A stretch of 64,000 bases of DNA from Amycolatopsis mongoliensis. Its GTDB lineage: Bacteria > Actinomycetota > Actinomycetes > Mycobacteriales > Pseudonocardiaceae. The stretch lies in assembly GCF_030285665.1 (NCBI RefSeq), contig NZ_CP127295.1, positions 8,866,001 to 8,930,000 of the forward strand, given 5' to 3'. Made by a program: the position numbers and the translations under genes. Positions within the stretch are counted from its first letter, which is position 1; each line of letters begins with the position of its first letter. The notes beneath the pieces were generated by a model. That model was not told where the DNA came from. It saw nothing but the letters and a program-made list of their open reading frames with translations, and did no database searches. Below are positions 8,895 to 18,159 of this stretch, in pieces.

Positions 8895-9455
8895 ATGGCC
8901 CGCTGGCAACCCCACGCATCGGAGCGGCTCGTCGCCGCCGCGCTCGACCTGTTCGAGGAGCGGGGCTACGAGAACACGACGGTGATCGACATCGCCGAGC
9001 GTGCCGGGCTGACGAAGAGCACCTTCTTCCGCCACTTCCCGGACAAGCGTGAGGTGCTCTTCGGCGGCGACACCCTCGCCGGGCGGCTCGCCGACGGGAT
9101 CGCCGACGCCCCGGCCGCGGCCGGTCCGCTCGAAGCCGTCGCCCACGCCCTCGAGGCGCTCGGCCGCGAAACCTTCACCGCCGAGCGCCGTGAGTTCAGC
9201 GCCCGGCGAGGGGCCGTCATCGCCGCCAACCCCGAACTGCGGGAACGCGAGGCGCTGAAGGGCCTCGGGCTCACCGCGGCGATGGCCGAAGCCCTCGAAC
9301 GCCGCGGTGTGCCCGATCCCGCCTCCCGCGTGGCCGCGCAGCTCGGCGCGCTCGTCATGACGCTCGCCTACGAACGCTGGAGCGACCCGGCCGGCCACGA
9401 CGACTTCGGCGAAGCCGTCCGGCAGGCCCTCGCCGAGGTGAAAGCGGCCGGTTAG
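8895..9455 (+). CDS. TetR-family transcriptional repressor
   Basis: This 186-aa regulator has a TetR helix-turn-helix near residues 10-55 (ALDLFEERGYENTTVIDIA, TKSTFFRHFPDKREVLF) and a C-terminal helical ligand domain. It is divergent from the quinone oxidoreductase gene with matching operators between them, so it most likely represses both. The start ATG lies almost at the predicted transcription start, with no Shine-Dalgarno. Its stop overlaps the end of the convergent cupredoxin gene by 4 bp. Confidence 0.93.
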   Translation: MARWQPHASERLVAAALDLFEERGYENTTVIDIAERAGLTKSTFFRHFPDKREVLFGGDTLAGRLADGIADAPAAAGPLEAVAHALEALGRETFTAERREFSARRGAVIAANPELREREALKGLGLTAAMAEALERRGVPDPASRVAAQLGALVMTLAYERWSDPAGHDDFGEAVRQALAEVKAAG

Positions 9456-11275
9456 AGCGCCTTCTTCACGTCGCGCCCGCGGTCCGCGGCCGCGCCGCCG
9501 CCGATGTCCGACTCGATCGCCGCCGTCACGATGCGGTTCCGGTCGCCGCTCGACAGCACGCCGTTGCCGACCAGTTCCTGTGTCACCGCCTTCACGTGCT
9601 GCACGAACCGGTCGTGCGACGCGTATTCCGCGTTCTCGTCGATGACGTCGTTGAGCGTGCAGCCGTTGCCGATGTCGATGTTCTCGACCTGGCTGTCGAC
9701 CCCGCCGATCACCACGGTCTCCCGGGTGTCCGAGACCGGGCAGGCGTCGGGCGGCGGAGTGGCCGTGACCACCGTGAACGCGCCGAACACCTCCAGCGAG
9801 CCGTTCCCGGCGACGTCCGTGGCCCGGGCACCCACGGTGTGCGCGCCGAGGGCGGAGACGACCACCGGTGCGGTGTACCGCGTCCACGCTCCACTGTCCA
9901 CTTTGTACTCGACGGAGGCCACCCCGGACTCCGCGTCGGTGGCGGTCAGCGTCACGGTCGCCTGGCCGAGGTACGACCAGTCGCCGGTCTGCTTGCCGCT
10001 CACCGCGATGGACACCAGCGGCGCCGTCGTGTCCCCGCCGGCCACCACCGTGAAGGACACGCTCGCCGGAGCGGACGTGTTCCCGGCGACGTCCCGAGCG
10101 CGGTAGCCCACCGTGTGCGCCCCCACCGCGGTCACCGGAACCGGGGCCGCATAGGCGGTCCACGCACCACCGTCCACCTGGTACTCCACCGCGGCCACTC
10201 CCGACCCGGTGTCCGACGCCACGACCGTGACGGTCGCCTTGCCGACGTAGTTGCCGGCGTCGTCCTTCGTGCCGCCCACGGAAACCGTGACGACCGGCGG
10301 CGTCGTGTCGCTCTTCACCACGGTGAAGTGGGACATGCCTTCCGGTGAGGTGTTCCCGGCGGTATCGGTCGCCCGGAAGTGGACCATGTGCTCACCGGCC
10401 CCGGTCACCGCGACCGGCGCGGTGTAGGCGGTCCACGCCCCGCCGTCCAGCTGGTACTCCACGGACGCCACCGCCGAATCGGCGTCGGTCGCCGTCAGCT
10501 TCACCGTGGCGACGTCGACGTAGTTGCCGGAGGGGTCCTGCTGCCCGGTGATCGCCGCGGTCACCGTGGGCGGGGTCGTGTCCCCCTGCCCTTGGACGAT
10601 CGTGAAGTGCGCCATGCCCTCTTCGGAGGTGTTCCCGGCGACGTCGGTGGCGCGGTAGTGGAGCATGTGCATGCCCACGGCGTTCACCACCACCGGCGCC
10701 GAGTAGGCGGTCCAGGTACCGCCGTCCAGCTGGTACTCGACCGAGGCCACGCCGGATCCCGCGTCGGTCGCGGACAGGGTCACCGTGGCGGACCCGAGGT
10801 AGTTGCCCGAGGGATCACGGTCACCGGCCACGGAAGCCGTCACCTCCGGCGCGGTGGTGTCGCCGCCACCGCCGTCGGAGACGACGAACTCCCCCACCAT
10901 CGCCGTGTGGCCGGGGATCGTGCAGAAGTACCGGTACTTGCCCGGCGTGAGCGTCACGACGGCCTCGTGCCGCCCGTTCTGCGGGTCGAACGGGTTGGCC
11001 AGGACGTTCAGCGAGACGTCGTGGTTGTACCCCGGCGTCGACGTGTCGAACGTCAGGGTGTGCGACATCCCCGTCGTGTTGCCGGTGGCTTCGCTGTTCT
11101 CGAAGACGATGGTGGTCTCGCCGGGCAGGGCGCCGGTCGGCGCGGACGCGTATGCGGTGGTGCTGTCGCCCGCGGTCCAGGTCAGCGTCTGGACCGGCGC
11201 CGCCACCGCGGGGGTGGCCAGCCCGAGCACAGCCAGGAAACCGGCCAGCAGTAGTGCGATCAGTCGTGGGGACAT
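9452..11275 (-). CDS. Secreted cupredoxin with four Ig-like repeats and a C-terminal shared module
   Basis: A 607-aa exported protein. Residues 1-26 are a signal peptide (MSPRLIALLLAGFLAVLGLA, cleavage near PAVAA). Residues about 28-135 are a plastocyanin-like cupredoxin with type-1 copper ligands His (SHTLTF) and Cys/His/Met (YFCTIPGHTAMVG). Four Ig-like repeats of about 90 residues follow, each with a YQLDGGxWTAY-like core and ATDVAGNTS, as in OmpL47-type extracellular repeats. The last ~70 residues carry a helical module (GCTLNDVIDENAEYASHDRF) also found in the large protein encoded upstream. It ends a long minus-strand cluster. An extracellular electron carrier or copper donor to the neighbouring oxidases is plausible but inferred. 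Confidence 0.85.
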   Translation of the reverse strand: MSPRLIALLLAGFLAVLGLATPAVAAPVQTLTWTAGDSTTAYASAPTGALPGETTIVFENSEATGNTTGMSHTLTFDTSTPGYNHDVSLNVLANPFDPQNGRHEAVVTLTPGKYRYFCTIPGHTAMVGEFVVSDGGGGDTTAPEVTASVAGDRDPSGNYLGSATVTLSATDAGSGVASVEYQLDGGTWTAYSAPVVVNAVGMHMLHYRATDVAGNTSEEGMAHFTIVQGQGDTTPPTVTAAITGQQDPSGNYVDVATVKLTATDADSAVASVEYQLDGGAWTAYTAPVAVTGAGEHMVHFRATDTAGNTSPEGMSHFTVVKSDTTPPVVTVSVGGTKDDAGNYVGKATVTVVASDTGSGVAAVEYQVDGGAWTAYAAPVPVTAVGAHTVGYRARDVAGNTSAPASVSFTVVAGGDTTAPLVSIAVSGKQTGDWSYLGQATVTLTATDAESGVASVEYKVDSGAWTRYTAPVVVSALGAHTVGARATDVAGNGSLEVFGAFTVVTATPPPDACPVSDTRETVVIGGVDSQVENIDIGNGCTLNDVIDENAEYASHDRFVQHVKAVTQELVGNGVLSSGDRNRIVTAAIESDIGGGAAADRGRDVKKAL

Positions 11276-11299
11276 CGCCGGAGGAACCTTCCCGTGAGG

Positions 11300-11331
11300 G
11301 ATGGGGGCCGGGCGCGGGCCCGGCCCCCATC
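11300..11331 (-). terminator. Hairpin terminator after the large secreted dehydrogenase gene
   Basis: Perfect 14-bp stem GATGGGGGCCGGGC / GCCCGGCCCCCATC with a 4-nt loop (GCGG), starting 3 bases beyond the TAG stop of the 11335-15282 gene and before the cupredoxin gene's Shine-Dalgarno. No U-tract, as usual in actinomycetes. It should reduce read-through into the cupredoxin gene. Confidence 0.8.
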
Positions 11332-11334
11332 GCG

Positions 11335-14300
11335 CTACAGCTGCCGCACCCGGATGTTGCGGAACTCGATCAGGTCGTTGTCACTGTGGTTCTGCAGCCC
11401 GATGAACCCGCTGACGAACTGCCGCAGGTCGGTCGGCGGATCCCCGGCGCGCGAGGACTGCTGGCCCGGCGTGTTGTCGAACTCGTTGATCACCACGCCG
11501 TTGCGGATCATCGTGTAGTGCTGCCCGACGACCTTGATCTCGTACTCGTTCCACGTCGCCTTCGGCCGCGCCCCCGCCTGGTCGAGCGGGCGCGGGTCGA
11601 AGTTGTAGACCGACCCGGTCTTCTGCGGCTCGCCGGTGTCGCCGTCGTAGATCTGGATCTCGTGACCGCAGTAGATCGCGACCCACGCCTGCGACGTCCG
11701 CGCCGAGCCGACCGTGCCGCAGCTGCCCGGCGGCCGCTGGTCCAGCGGGGTCCGCGGGTCCGGGAACCGGACGAAGACGCCGCTGTTGGCCCGGTTCGGG
11801 TCCGGGGCGATGTCCTTGAACTGCAGCTTCACCGAGAAGTCGCCGAACTGGCGCTGGGCGTACCAGAGCATGCCCAGCCCGCCGGCCGAGCGGATCGACC
11901 CGTCGGGCTGGAGCGTGAACTGCCCGGACGGCGCCTGTTCCCAGCCGCGCAGCGACTGGGCCGTGCCGTCGAAGATCGCGTCGTAGCCGGTGGTCCCCGG
12001 CTTCCCGATCGGGGACGCCTCCGCCGCCGCGGTCAGCTCGGCCACCTCGGCGTCGTTCAGGACCCCGAGGTCGGAGAGCGTCTCGGTGGCCTGCTCGACG
12101 TGGTTGACGAACGCGGCGTGCGTGCTCCACGTGCCTTCGTCGTCGATGAAGTCGTCGACCGTGCAGCCACCACCGGCGTTGCGGTTCGGCACGCTCGTCA
12201 GGGTGTCCCCGAGTGTCACCGCGGGACCCGGATCGGCCACCGCACAGCCGACGTTGATCGCGGTCCGGGTGGTCACCGCTTCGCCGTTCGCGTAGGTCAC
12301 GGTCAGCTTGGCGGTGAAGATCCCGGTGCGCGGGTAGGTGTGCCGCGGGTCGGCCTGGGTGGACACCGAGCCGTCGCCGAACTCCCAGCGGTAGGACACG
12401 CCGCCGGACTTCGACCCGGTGAACGCCGCCGTCAGCGCCTTGTTCTGCACCATCGTCGACGACGCGGCCGGCGCCGGGGTCGGGGCGCCCCCGGTGTAGC
12501 TGATCCTCAGCAGCTTCTGGTTGGCGTCCAGGGAGAAGAACCCGTTGCCGTAGTCGAGCACGTACAGCGCGCCGTCCGGCCCGAACTTGGCGTCCATCCA
12601 GCTCTGCACCCGGGTGTCGCCGGACCCGCCGGGGATGATCTGCCGGAACGTCTCGGCGAACACCGGCGGCTGGTGCGTCGGCACGCCCGCCGGGTCCACG
12701 GTCACCGCGACCCGGTTCTGGGAGTTGGACTCGTCGGCGATGAACCACTTGTTGTCCCAGTACTCCGGCCACGCCACGCCGCTGTTCGTGTTGACCAGCG
12801 AGCGGTGGTACGTCGGCCCGGACATGACCGCCTGGCCGCCGCCCCGCAGGTACGGCTCGGTGTAGGTGGCGTCCGCCGCGACGTAGGTCGGAATGGACGA
12901 GCCCGGCCGTTTCGGGAAGACCGGGCCGCCGCCGTCGGGCGAGTACCAGATCATGTTGTCCTTGATCGGCGGCAGGTTCACCAGGCCCGTGTTGCGCGGC
13001 GAGGTGTTCACCGGGTTGTCGCAGTCGTACCAGCCGGTCAGCTCCGCGGCGTTGGTGCTGCTGCGGTCGCGGTAGGGCTGCCGGTTGCCCATGCAGTACG
13101 GCCAGCCGTGGTTGCCGGCCTCGGTGATGACCGTCGCCGTCTCGTACTTCGCCGGCCCGAGCTCCGGGCTGGGCGACGACGCGTCGGGACCGACCCAGCC
13201 CGCCGTCATCCAGTTGTGCACCGGGTCGATCTGCAGCCGGGCGATGTTGCGGACGCCCATCACGTAGATCTCCGGGCGGGTCTTGTCCGCCGGGCCGTTC
13301 GGGAAGAGGTTGCCCTGCGGGATCGTGTACGTCCCGTTCGCCTCCGGGTGGATGCGCAGGATCTTGCCGTCGAGGTCGTTCGTGTTGCCCGCGGTGCGGC
13401 GCGCGTCCTGGAACGAGATGCCCTTGTAGTCGAGCGTCCAGTTGTTGCCCGAGTAGCCGTTCGAGCCGCCCGAGGAGTTGTTGTCCCCGGAGCCGATGTA
13501 GAGGTTGCCGTCCTTGTCGAACGCCATGCCGCCGCCGGCGTGGCAGCAGCTGTGGATCTGCACGTCCCAGGACAGCAGGTCCTTGCGCGTGGCCTGGTCG
13601 ATGGTCTGCGCGGTGGCGTTGTAGGTGAACCGCGAGACCGTGCGCTTGCCGATCCGCTTGTCGCGGTCGATCGACTCGTGCGGCATCCAGTAGGCGTACA
13701 TCCAGCCGTTCTCGGCGAACTTCGGGTCCAGTGCGAGCCCGAGCAGGCCTTCTTCGTTCTTGACGAGCTCGTCGCCGCTGCCGCGGTTGCCCATCACCCG
13801 CAACGTCGTGAGCAGCTTGACCTTCTTGGTGGCGGGGTCCCACTGGTGGATCGTGCCGCAGCCGAGGCCGACGTTCGGGTCGTCCCAGCTGACCACCGGA
13901 CCGGTCGGGCAGGCCGCCTTGCCGACGTAGAACACCTTGCCGTCCGGGGCGATGGTGAGCCCGTGCGGCTCGCCGATCTGGTCGAGCTGCCCGGCCGCGT
14001 TCTTGCCGGTCAGCCGCTCGACCTTGTAGTTCGCGGCGATCCCGGCCTGGCAGTCGCCGCGCACCATGCCGGTCGTCCAGCGCAGGGCGCCGAGCAGGTG
14101 CTGCCGGAACTGCGCTTCGCCGTAGGACCCTTCGGTGCGGCCCATACCGGTGTAGAAGGAGCGGCCGCCGTCGTAGTCGCGGCACCAGGAGATCGGGTGG
14201 AACGCGCCGTTCGCGCCGACGCCCGGCTGGTAGCCCTTCTCCTCGACCTGGGCGACGGTGTGGACCGTGCCGACCGGGTTGGACTCCCAGTTGAGCCAGC

Positions 14301-15282
14301 GATCGGTCCGCGTCCAGTTCTGCGGCAGCCCGGCGGTGGCCGGGTGCTTCGCGTCCAGGACGTCGACGACGGCCTGCTGCGGCGCGGGCTCGGGCGGCGG
14401 CGGGGTCGTCGAGGTGTCCTTGAACAGCTTGAGGTCCGCCAGCTGGATGATCGGCTCACCCGAGTTCGCGGTGATGTTCAGCCGGTAGTTCGGGTAGACC
14501 GTGGTGTTGCTGAAGGTGAACGTCCGGGTCTGGAACCGGTCGGTGAACGTCTCGTTCGTGCGCGTGTCCAGGTCGGTCCACGTGGACCCGTCGGCCGAAC
14601 CCTGCAGGGTCCAGTTCTTCGGGTCGCGGCCGGGGAAGTCGTTCGCCGACACCAGCGAGTAGCTGCTGACCGCGACCGGCGTGGCCATCTTGTAGGCCGC
14701 CCAGCCGGTCGTCGCGAACGTCAGCCACTTGGTGTTTTCGTTGTTGTCGGCCAGTTTCTCCTTGGTCTCGTTCGGCGGGTTCTCCGCGCTCGCGGTCACC
14801 GCCGCGACCGCCTCGGGCGTCGGGCGGGCGCCGACCGGGCGCGCGCCGATCAAGCCGGTGAACCACGTGGACGAGTCCTGCGCACGGGCGGCGTCGGAGA
14901 TGCCGAGGAACCCGCCGCCGGCCTTCATGTAGGCCTGCAGCGCGGCTTCCTGGTCCCGCGCGAGCGTCACGCCCTGCGCGGACAGGAACACCACGCCGCG
15001 GTAGCGGGCGAGGTTCGCCGTGCTGAACACGGCGGGGTCCGACGAAGCCGTGACCGTGATGCCGTTGTCCTGGCCGAGCCGCGCGATCGCGTCCGCAGCG
15101 CGCAGCACCGGGTCCTTCTGGTCGCCCGCCGCGCCGTGGAAGACCAGCACGTTCACCGGGACGTTCACCACAGCGGGCGCCGCCTGCGCGACCGGCATCG
15201 CCATCAGCGGCGCACCGGCCGCGAGGACCGATCCGATGGCGAGCACGACCGCCATCCGCCGTCCGAACCACTTCCTCTTCAT
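11335..15282 (-). CDS. Secreted ThuA / discoidin / sugar dehydrogenase / PKD / DUF1080 fusion protein
   Basis: A 1315-aa exported multidomain enzyme. Order: signal peptide 1-31 (MKRKWFGRRMAVVLAIGSVL); ThuA-like domain from ~39 (VNVLVFHGAAGD) interrupted by a discoidin-like insert ~160-286 (TGWAAYKMATPV, NWTLQGSADGSTW) and resuming to ~410 (HPISWCRDYDGGRSFYTGMG); glucose/sorbosone dehydrogenase-like beta-propeller ~419-927 (GEPHGLTIAPDGKVFYVG, HAGGGMAFDKDGNLYIGSGD); PKD ~945-1010 (YRWEFGDGSVSTQADPRHTY); a ~55-residue helical module ~1037-1090; and DUF1080 (3-keto-disaccharide hydrolase-like) ~1100-1315. Family knowledge suggests extracellular sugar oxidation plus cleavage of keto-glycosides. 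ATG 15282 is chosen over longer frames because GGAGGGG precedes it and a signal peptide follows. The laccase gene lies 10 bp upstream. Confidence 0.88.
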   Translation of the reverse strand: MKRKWFGRRMAVVLAIGSVLAAGAPLMAMPVAQAAPAVVNVPVNVLVFHGAAGDQKDPVLRAADAIARLGQDNGITVTASSDPAVFSTANLARYRGVVFLSAQGVTLARDQEAALQAYMKAGGGFLGISDAARAQDSSTWFTGLIGARPVGARPTPEAVAAVTASAENPPNETKEKLADNNENTKWLTFATTGWAAYKMATPVAVSSYSLVSANDFPGRDPKNWTLQGSADGSTWTDLDTRTNETFTDRFQTRTFTFSNTTVYPNYRLNITANSGEPIIQLADLKLFKDTSTTPPPPEPAPQQAVVDVLDAKHPATAGLPQNWTRTDRWLNWESNPVGTVHTVAQVEEKGYQPGVGANGAFHPISWCRDYDGGRSFYTGMGRTEGSYGEAQFRQHLLGALRWTTGMVRGDCQAGIAANYKVERLTGKNAAGQLDQIGEPHGLTIAPDGKVFYVGKAACPTGPVVSWDDPNVGLGCGTIHQWDPATKKVKLLTTLRVMGNRGSGDELVKNEEGLLGLALDPKFAENGWMYAYWMPHESIDRDKRIGKRTVSRFTYNATAQTIDQATRKDLLSWDVQIHSCCHAGGGMAFDKDGNLYIGSGDNNSSGGSNGYSGNNWTLDYKGISFQDARRTAGNTNDLDGKILRIHPEANGTYTIPQGNLFPNGPADKTRPEIYVMGVRNIARLQIDPVHNWMTAGWVGPDASSPSPELGPAKYETATVITEAGNHGWPYCMGNRQPYRDRSSTNAAELTGWYDCDNPVNTSPRNTGLVNLPPIKDNMIWYSPDGGGPVFPKRPGSSIPTYVAADATYTEPYLRGGGQAVMSGPTYHRSLVNTNSGVAWPEYWDNKWFIADESNSQNRVAVTVDPAGVPTHQPPVFAETFRQIIPGGSGDTRVQSWMDAKFGPDGALYVLDYGNGFFSLDANQKLLRISYTGGAPTPAPAASSTMVQNKALTAAFTGSKSGGVSYRWEFGDGSVSTQADPRHTYPRTGIFTAKLTVTYANGEAVTTRTAINVGCAVADPGPAVTLGDTLTSVPNRNAGGGCTVDDFIDDEGTWSTHAAFVNHVEQATETLSDLGVLNDAEVAELTAAAEASPIGKPGTTGYDAIFDGTAQSLRGWEQAPSGQFTLQPDGSIRSAGGLGMLWYAQRQFGDFSVKLQFKDIAPDPNRANSGVFVRFPDPRTPLDQRPPGSCGTVGSARTSQAWVAIYCGHEIQIYDGDTGEPQKTGSVYNFDPRPLDQAGARPKATWNEYEIKVVGQHYTMIRNGVVINEFDNTPGQQSSRAGDPPTDLRQFVSGFIGLQNHSDNDLIEFRNIRVRQL

Positions 15283-15292
15283 GGTTCCCCTC

Positions 15293-16273
15293 CTAAGCAT
15301 GGGTGCGGCCGTCGGGGTTCGTCTCGTGCCCGGCGTGGCCGTGCTGCTTGAACCGGTCGATCGCTTCCTGCGCCCCGTCGGGCATCCCGCCGTCGGCGTT
15401 GCGGACCAGGAACAGGCCCACCATCCCGCCGTCGGAGTGGGTCTGGACGTGGCAGTGGTACATCCACACCCCCGGCCCGACGCCGTCGCCGGCGAGCACC
15501 TGGAAGCCGAACGAGCTGCCGGGGTCGAGGTTCTTGTTGTCGACGACCTGGGCGTTGTCGGTGGCACTGCTCAGCATCCCGGTGCGGGTGTCGGCCCAGC
15601 GGTGCCCGTGCAGGTGGAACGTGTGCGGCAGGCTGCCGTACCCGATGCAGACCCACTCGACGCGCTCGCCGAGGCGGGCCTCGAAGATCGGGGTGTCGGG
15701 TGCCATCTCGTGGTTGATCATCATCTCGTTGAACACGACGGTGTACTGCTTGCTGGGCAACAGGTCGCCGCGCTTGCGCACGATGAGCCCGCCGTAGAGC
15801 CCGCGGGCGAGACCGCCGGTGCCGTGGTCGGTGCCCATCGCGTGGTCGTGGTAGTGCCAGTACCCGGCGCTGCCCGGTGTCCAGAACCCGCCACTGGCCT
15901 CGGCCCTGGTCCGCGTGCGCCAGGTGTAGGTCCGCGTCTCGCGCGGGTTGTTGAACGACGCGTTGAGCGGAGCGCCGTCGGACGCGGTGTCGTAGTTGAC
16001 GCCGTGCGGGTGGATGGACAGCCGCTGGTCGGTCGTGTTGACCAGTTCGACCTCGAGCGTGTCGCCCTCGTAGATCTCCAGCAGCGGACCGGGGATCGTC
16101 GCCTTCCCCGGCTCGAGACCGTAGCCGTACCGGCCGCCGGGCAGCGCTTCGGCGTAGATCGTGATCCGGCGGGTCAGGCCCGCCGCCGAGGCCGTCCCGG
16201 CGGCGACCCCGACGGCGGGCGCGAGCACGCCCGCGGCGGTTCCGGCCAGCATCGACCGACGTGACACTCGCAT
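15293..16273 (-). CDS. Tat-exported two-domain multicopper oxidase (small laccase type)
   Basis: A 326-aa copper oxidase, the usual length of actinomycete two-domain laccases. A Tat signal (SRRSMLAGTAAGVLAPAVG) opens it. All four copper motifs are present: HPHGV and HYHDH in domain 1, HTFHLHGH and HCHVQTHSDGGM in domain 2, giving type 1 and trinuclear sites. It would oxidise phenolics or other reductants with O2 outside the cell. It is 10 bp upstream of the large dehydrogenase fusion and 20 bp downstream of the Tat-exported isomerase, so it belongs to the same transcript. Its role there (re-oxidising a dehydrogenase or the cupredoxin, or acting on lignin phenolics) is inferred. Confidence 0.93.
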   Translation of the reverse strand: MRVSRRSMLAGTAAGVLAPAVGVAAGTASAAGLTRRITIYAEALPGGRYGYGLEPGKATIPGPLLEIYEGDTLEVELVNTTDQRLSIHPHGVNYDTASDGAPLNASFNNPRETRTYTWRTRTRAEASGGFWTPGSAGYWHYHDHAMGTDHGTGGLARGLYGGLIVRKRGDLLPSKQYTVVFNEMMINHEMAPDTPIFEARLGERVEWVCIGYGSLPHTFHLHGHRWADTRTGMLSSATDNAQVVDNKNLDPGSSFGFQVLAGDGVGPGVWMYHCHVQTHSDGGMVGLFLVRNADGGMPDGAQEAIDRFKQHGHAGHETNPDGRTHA

Positions 16274-16293
16274 GTGGATTCCCCCGGGGAGTC

Positions 16294-17145
16294 TCAGAAC
16301 CGCACGGTGCGGAGGTATTCGAAGCCGACCTTGGCGGTGTTCAGCGGATCGGTGGGCTGGTCGTGCTCGACGATGTACTCGCTGATGGTGTGGCAGGACG
16401 CGGCGAAGATGCGCGGGAAGTCGATGACGCCGGTGCCGGGGTCGGTCATCTGGCCGTCCGCGGTCCGGTCCTTGACGTGGTACTGCGTCACGCGCGGGTG
16501 GTTCCGCCGGAACAGCTCGACCGGGTCGGCGCCGCCGGTCACCGCCCAGAAGAGGTCGATCTCCAGGTGCACGTCCCGCTTGTTCGTCTTCGCGGTGAGG
16601 ACGTCGTACGGGAGCACGCCGTCGATCGCGGCGAACTCGTGGGCGTGGTTGTGGTAGCCGAGCTTGATACCGGCCTTCTTGAACGCCACCGCGGCGGTGT
16701 TCAGGCGGCCCGCGAAAGCCTCCCATTCGGCGATGGTGCCGAACTGCGCGAACGGCACGTCCGCCAGGGTGTTGCCGAGGACCTTGGCGTCGGCGATCGT
16801 CTGGTTCAGGTCGCCGTCGATGCCGACGTGCGTCGAGGACGCCTTGAGGTGGCACCGGTCGAGGATGGCGCGGAACTCGGTGGCGCTGCGGCCGTACGTC
16901 CCGGCCAGCTCGACCTTCCGGTAGCCGATGTCGGCCAGCGCGGACAGCGTGCCTTCGGGGTCGTTCTGCAGCAGCGAACGCAGGGAGTAGAGCTGGATGC
17001 TGATCTTGTCGAGCGGGATGCGCCGGCGGGCCGGGGAGGCGCCCGCGGTGCCGGGCAACGCGACCGCGGCTCCTACCGCGAGCGCCGCTGTCGCCACGTT
17101 CAGGATCGTCCTTCGGGAGTACTGCTCAGCTTCGTGACCGCACAT
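16294..17145 (-). CDS. Tat-exported TIM-barrel sugar isomerase/epimerase-like protein
   Basis: A 283-aa xylose-isomerase-like TIM barrel (AP endonuclease family 2 fold) with a twin-arginine signal at residues 10-36 (SRRTILNVATAALAVGAAVA). Metal-site residues are visible in GYHNHAHEF, HLEIDLFW, YHVKDR and SEYIVEHD. Most relatives are cytoplasmic; export suggests it acts on a sugar in the wall or exterior space. Related barrels act as keto-sugar isomerases or lyases in 3-keto-glycoside pathways. A GGGAG site precedes the ATG; it sits between the cytoplasmic barrel gene and the laccase gene. Substrate unknown. Confidence 0.88.
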   Translation of the reverse strand: MCGHEAEQYSRRTILNVATAALAVGAAVALPGTAGASPARRRIPLDKISIQLYSLRSLLQNDPEGTLSALADIGYRKVELAGTYGRSATEFRAILDRCHLKASSTHVGIDGDLNQTIADAKVLGNTLADVPFAQFGTIAEWEAFAGRLNTAAVAFKKAGIKLGYHNHAHEFAAIDGVLPYDVLTAKTNKRDVHLEIDLFWAVTGGADPVELFRRNHPRVTQYHVKDRTADGQMTDPGTGVIDFPRIFAASCHTISEYIVEHDQPTDPLNTAKVGFEYLRTVRF

Positions 17146-17154
17146 GGAACTCCC

Positions 17155-18159
17155 TCATCTCTGGTTGCTGAAAGCCGCGTCGAAAGCCGCCGACGGCTGG
17201 TCGAACAGGTGCTCGCGCAGGTACTTCACCGCCTCCGCCGCGCCGCGGAGGCGGTCCATCCCGGCGTCCTCCCACTCCACCGAGACCGGCCCGGTGTACC
17301 CGATCGAGTTCAGCGCCCGGAAGCAGTCCTCCCAGGGGACGTCGCCGTGGCCGACGGACACGAAGTCCCAGCCCCGCCGCGGGTTCGCCCAGGCCAGGTG
17401 GGAACCGAGCCGGCCGTTGCGGCCGTCGAAGCGCTTCTTCGTGTCCTTGCAGTCGACGTGGTAGATCCGGTCGGCGAAGTCGAGGATGAACCCCACCGGG
17501 TCGAGGTCCTGCCAGACGAAGTGCGACGGGTCCCAGTTCAGCCCGAAGGCCGGCCGGTGGTCCACGGCTTCGAGCGCCCGCTGGGTGGTCCAGTAGTCGT
17601 ACGCGATCTCCGAGGGGTGCACCTCGTGCGCGAAGCGGACGCCCACCTCGTCGAAGACGTCGAGGATCGGGTTCCAGCGGCGCGCGAAGTCCGCGTAGCC
17701 GTCATCGATGTCATCCTGCGAGACGGGCGGGAACATGGCGACGTACTTCCAGATCTTCGACCCGGTGAACCCGATCACCGTGTCAACGCCGAGTTTCGCC
17801 GCCGCCCGCGCGGTGTCGGCCATTTCCGCGGCGGCCCGTTGCCGGACGCCCTCGGGCTCGCCGTCGCCCCAGATCCGGGACGGGAGGATCGCGCGGTGCC
17901 GGTGGTCGATCGGGTCGTCGCAGACGGCCTGCCCGACGAGGTGGTTCGAGATCGCCCACACCTTGAGCCCGTGCTCGGCGAGCAGGGCCAGCCGAGCGGG
18001 GACGTAGTCCTCTTCGGACAGTGCGCGGTCGACCTCGAAGTGGTCACCCGAGCAAGCGATTTCCAGGCCGTCGTAACCCCAGTCCGCGGCGAGCTTGCAG
18101 ACCTCGGTGAACGGCAGGTCGGCCCACTGGCCGGTGAACAACGTGACGGGACGGCTCAT
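17155..18159 (-). CDS. Cytoplasmic TIM-barrel sugar isomerase/epimerase (IolE-like)
   Basis: A 334-aa xylose-isomerase-like TIM barrel without signal peptide. Characteristic stretches are [17 protein letters not shown] near residue 28, [13 protein letters not shown] near 205 (metal-binding Asp and His), YHVDCKDT near 235 and [12 protein letters not shown] near 295. Such proteins are routinely encoded with Gfo/Idh/MocA dehydrogenases and act on their keto-sugar products. The ATG overlaps the stop of the dehydrogenase gene (ATGA, 18156-18159), giving translational coupling. The longer open frame is not used because the overlap defines the start. Confidence 0.9.
   Translation of the reverse strand: MSRPVTLFTGQWADLPFTEVCKLAADWGYDGLEIACSGDHFEVDRALSEEDYVPARLALLAEHGLKVWAISNHLVGQAVCDDPIDHRHRAILPSRIWGDGEPEGVRQRAAAEMADTARAAAKLGVDTVIGFTGSKIWKYVAMFPPVSQDDIDDGYADFARRWNPILDVFDEVGVRFAHEVHPSEIAYDYWTTQRALEAVDHRPAFGLNWDPSHFVWQDLDPVGFILDFADRIYHVDCKDTKKRFDGRNGRLGSHLAWANPRRGWDFVSVGHGDVPWEDCFRALNSIGYTGPVSVEWEDAGMDRLRGAAEAVKYLREHLFDQPSAAFDAAFSNQR

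Noticed and set aside
11152..15351. 1399-aa plus-strand frame
   Set aside because: Antisense shadow of the dehydrogenase fusion; low-complexity Arg/Val/Asp composition and no domain.
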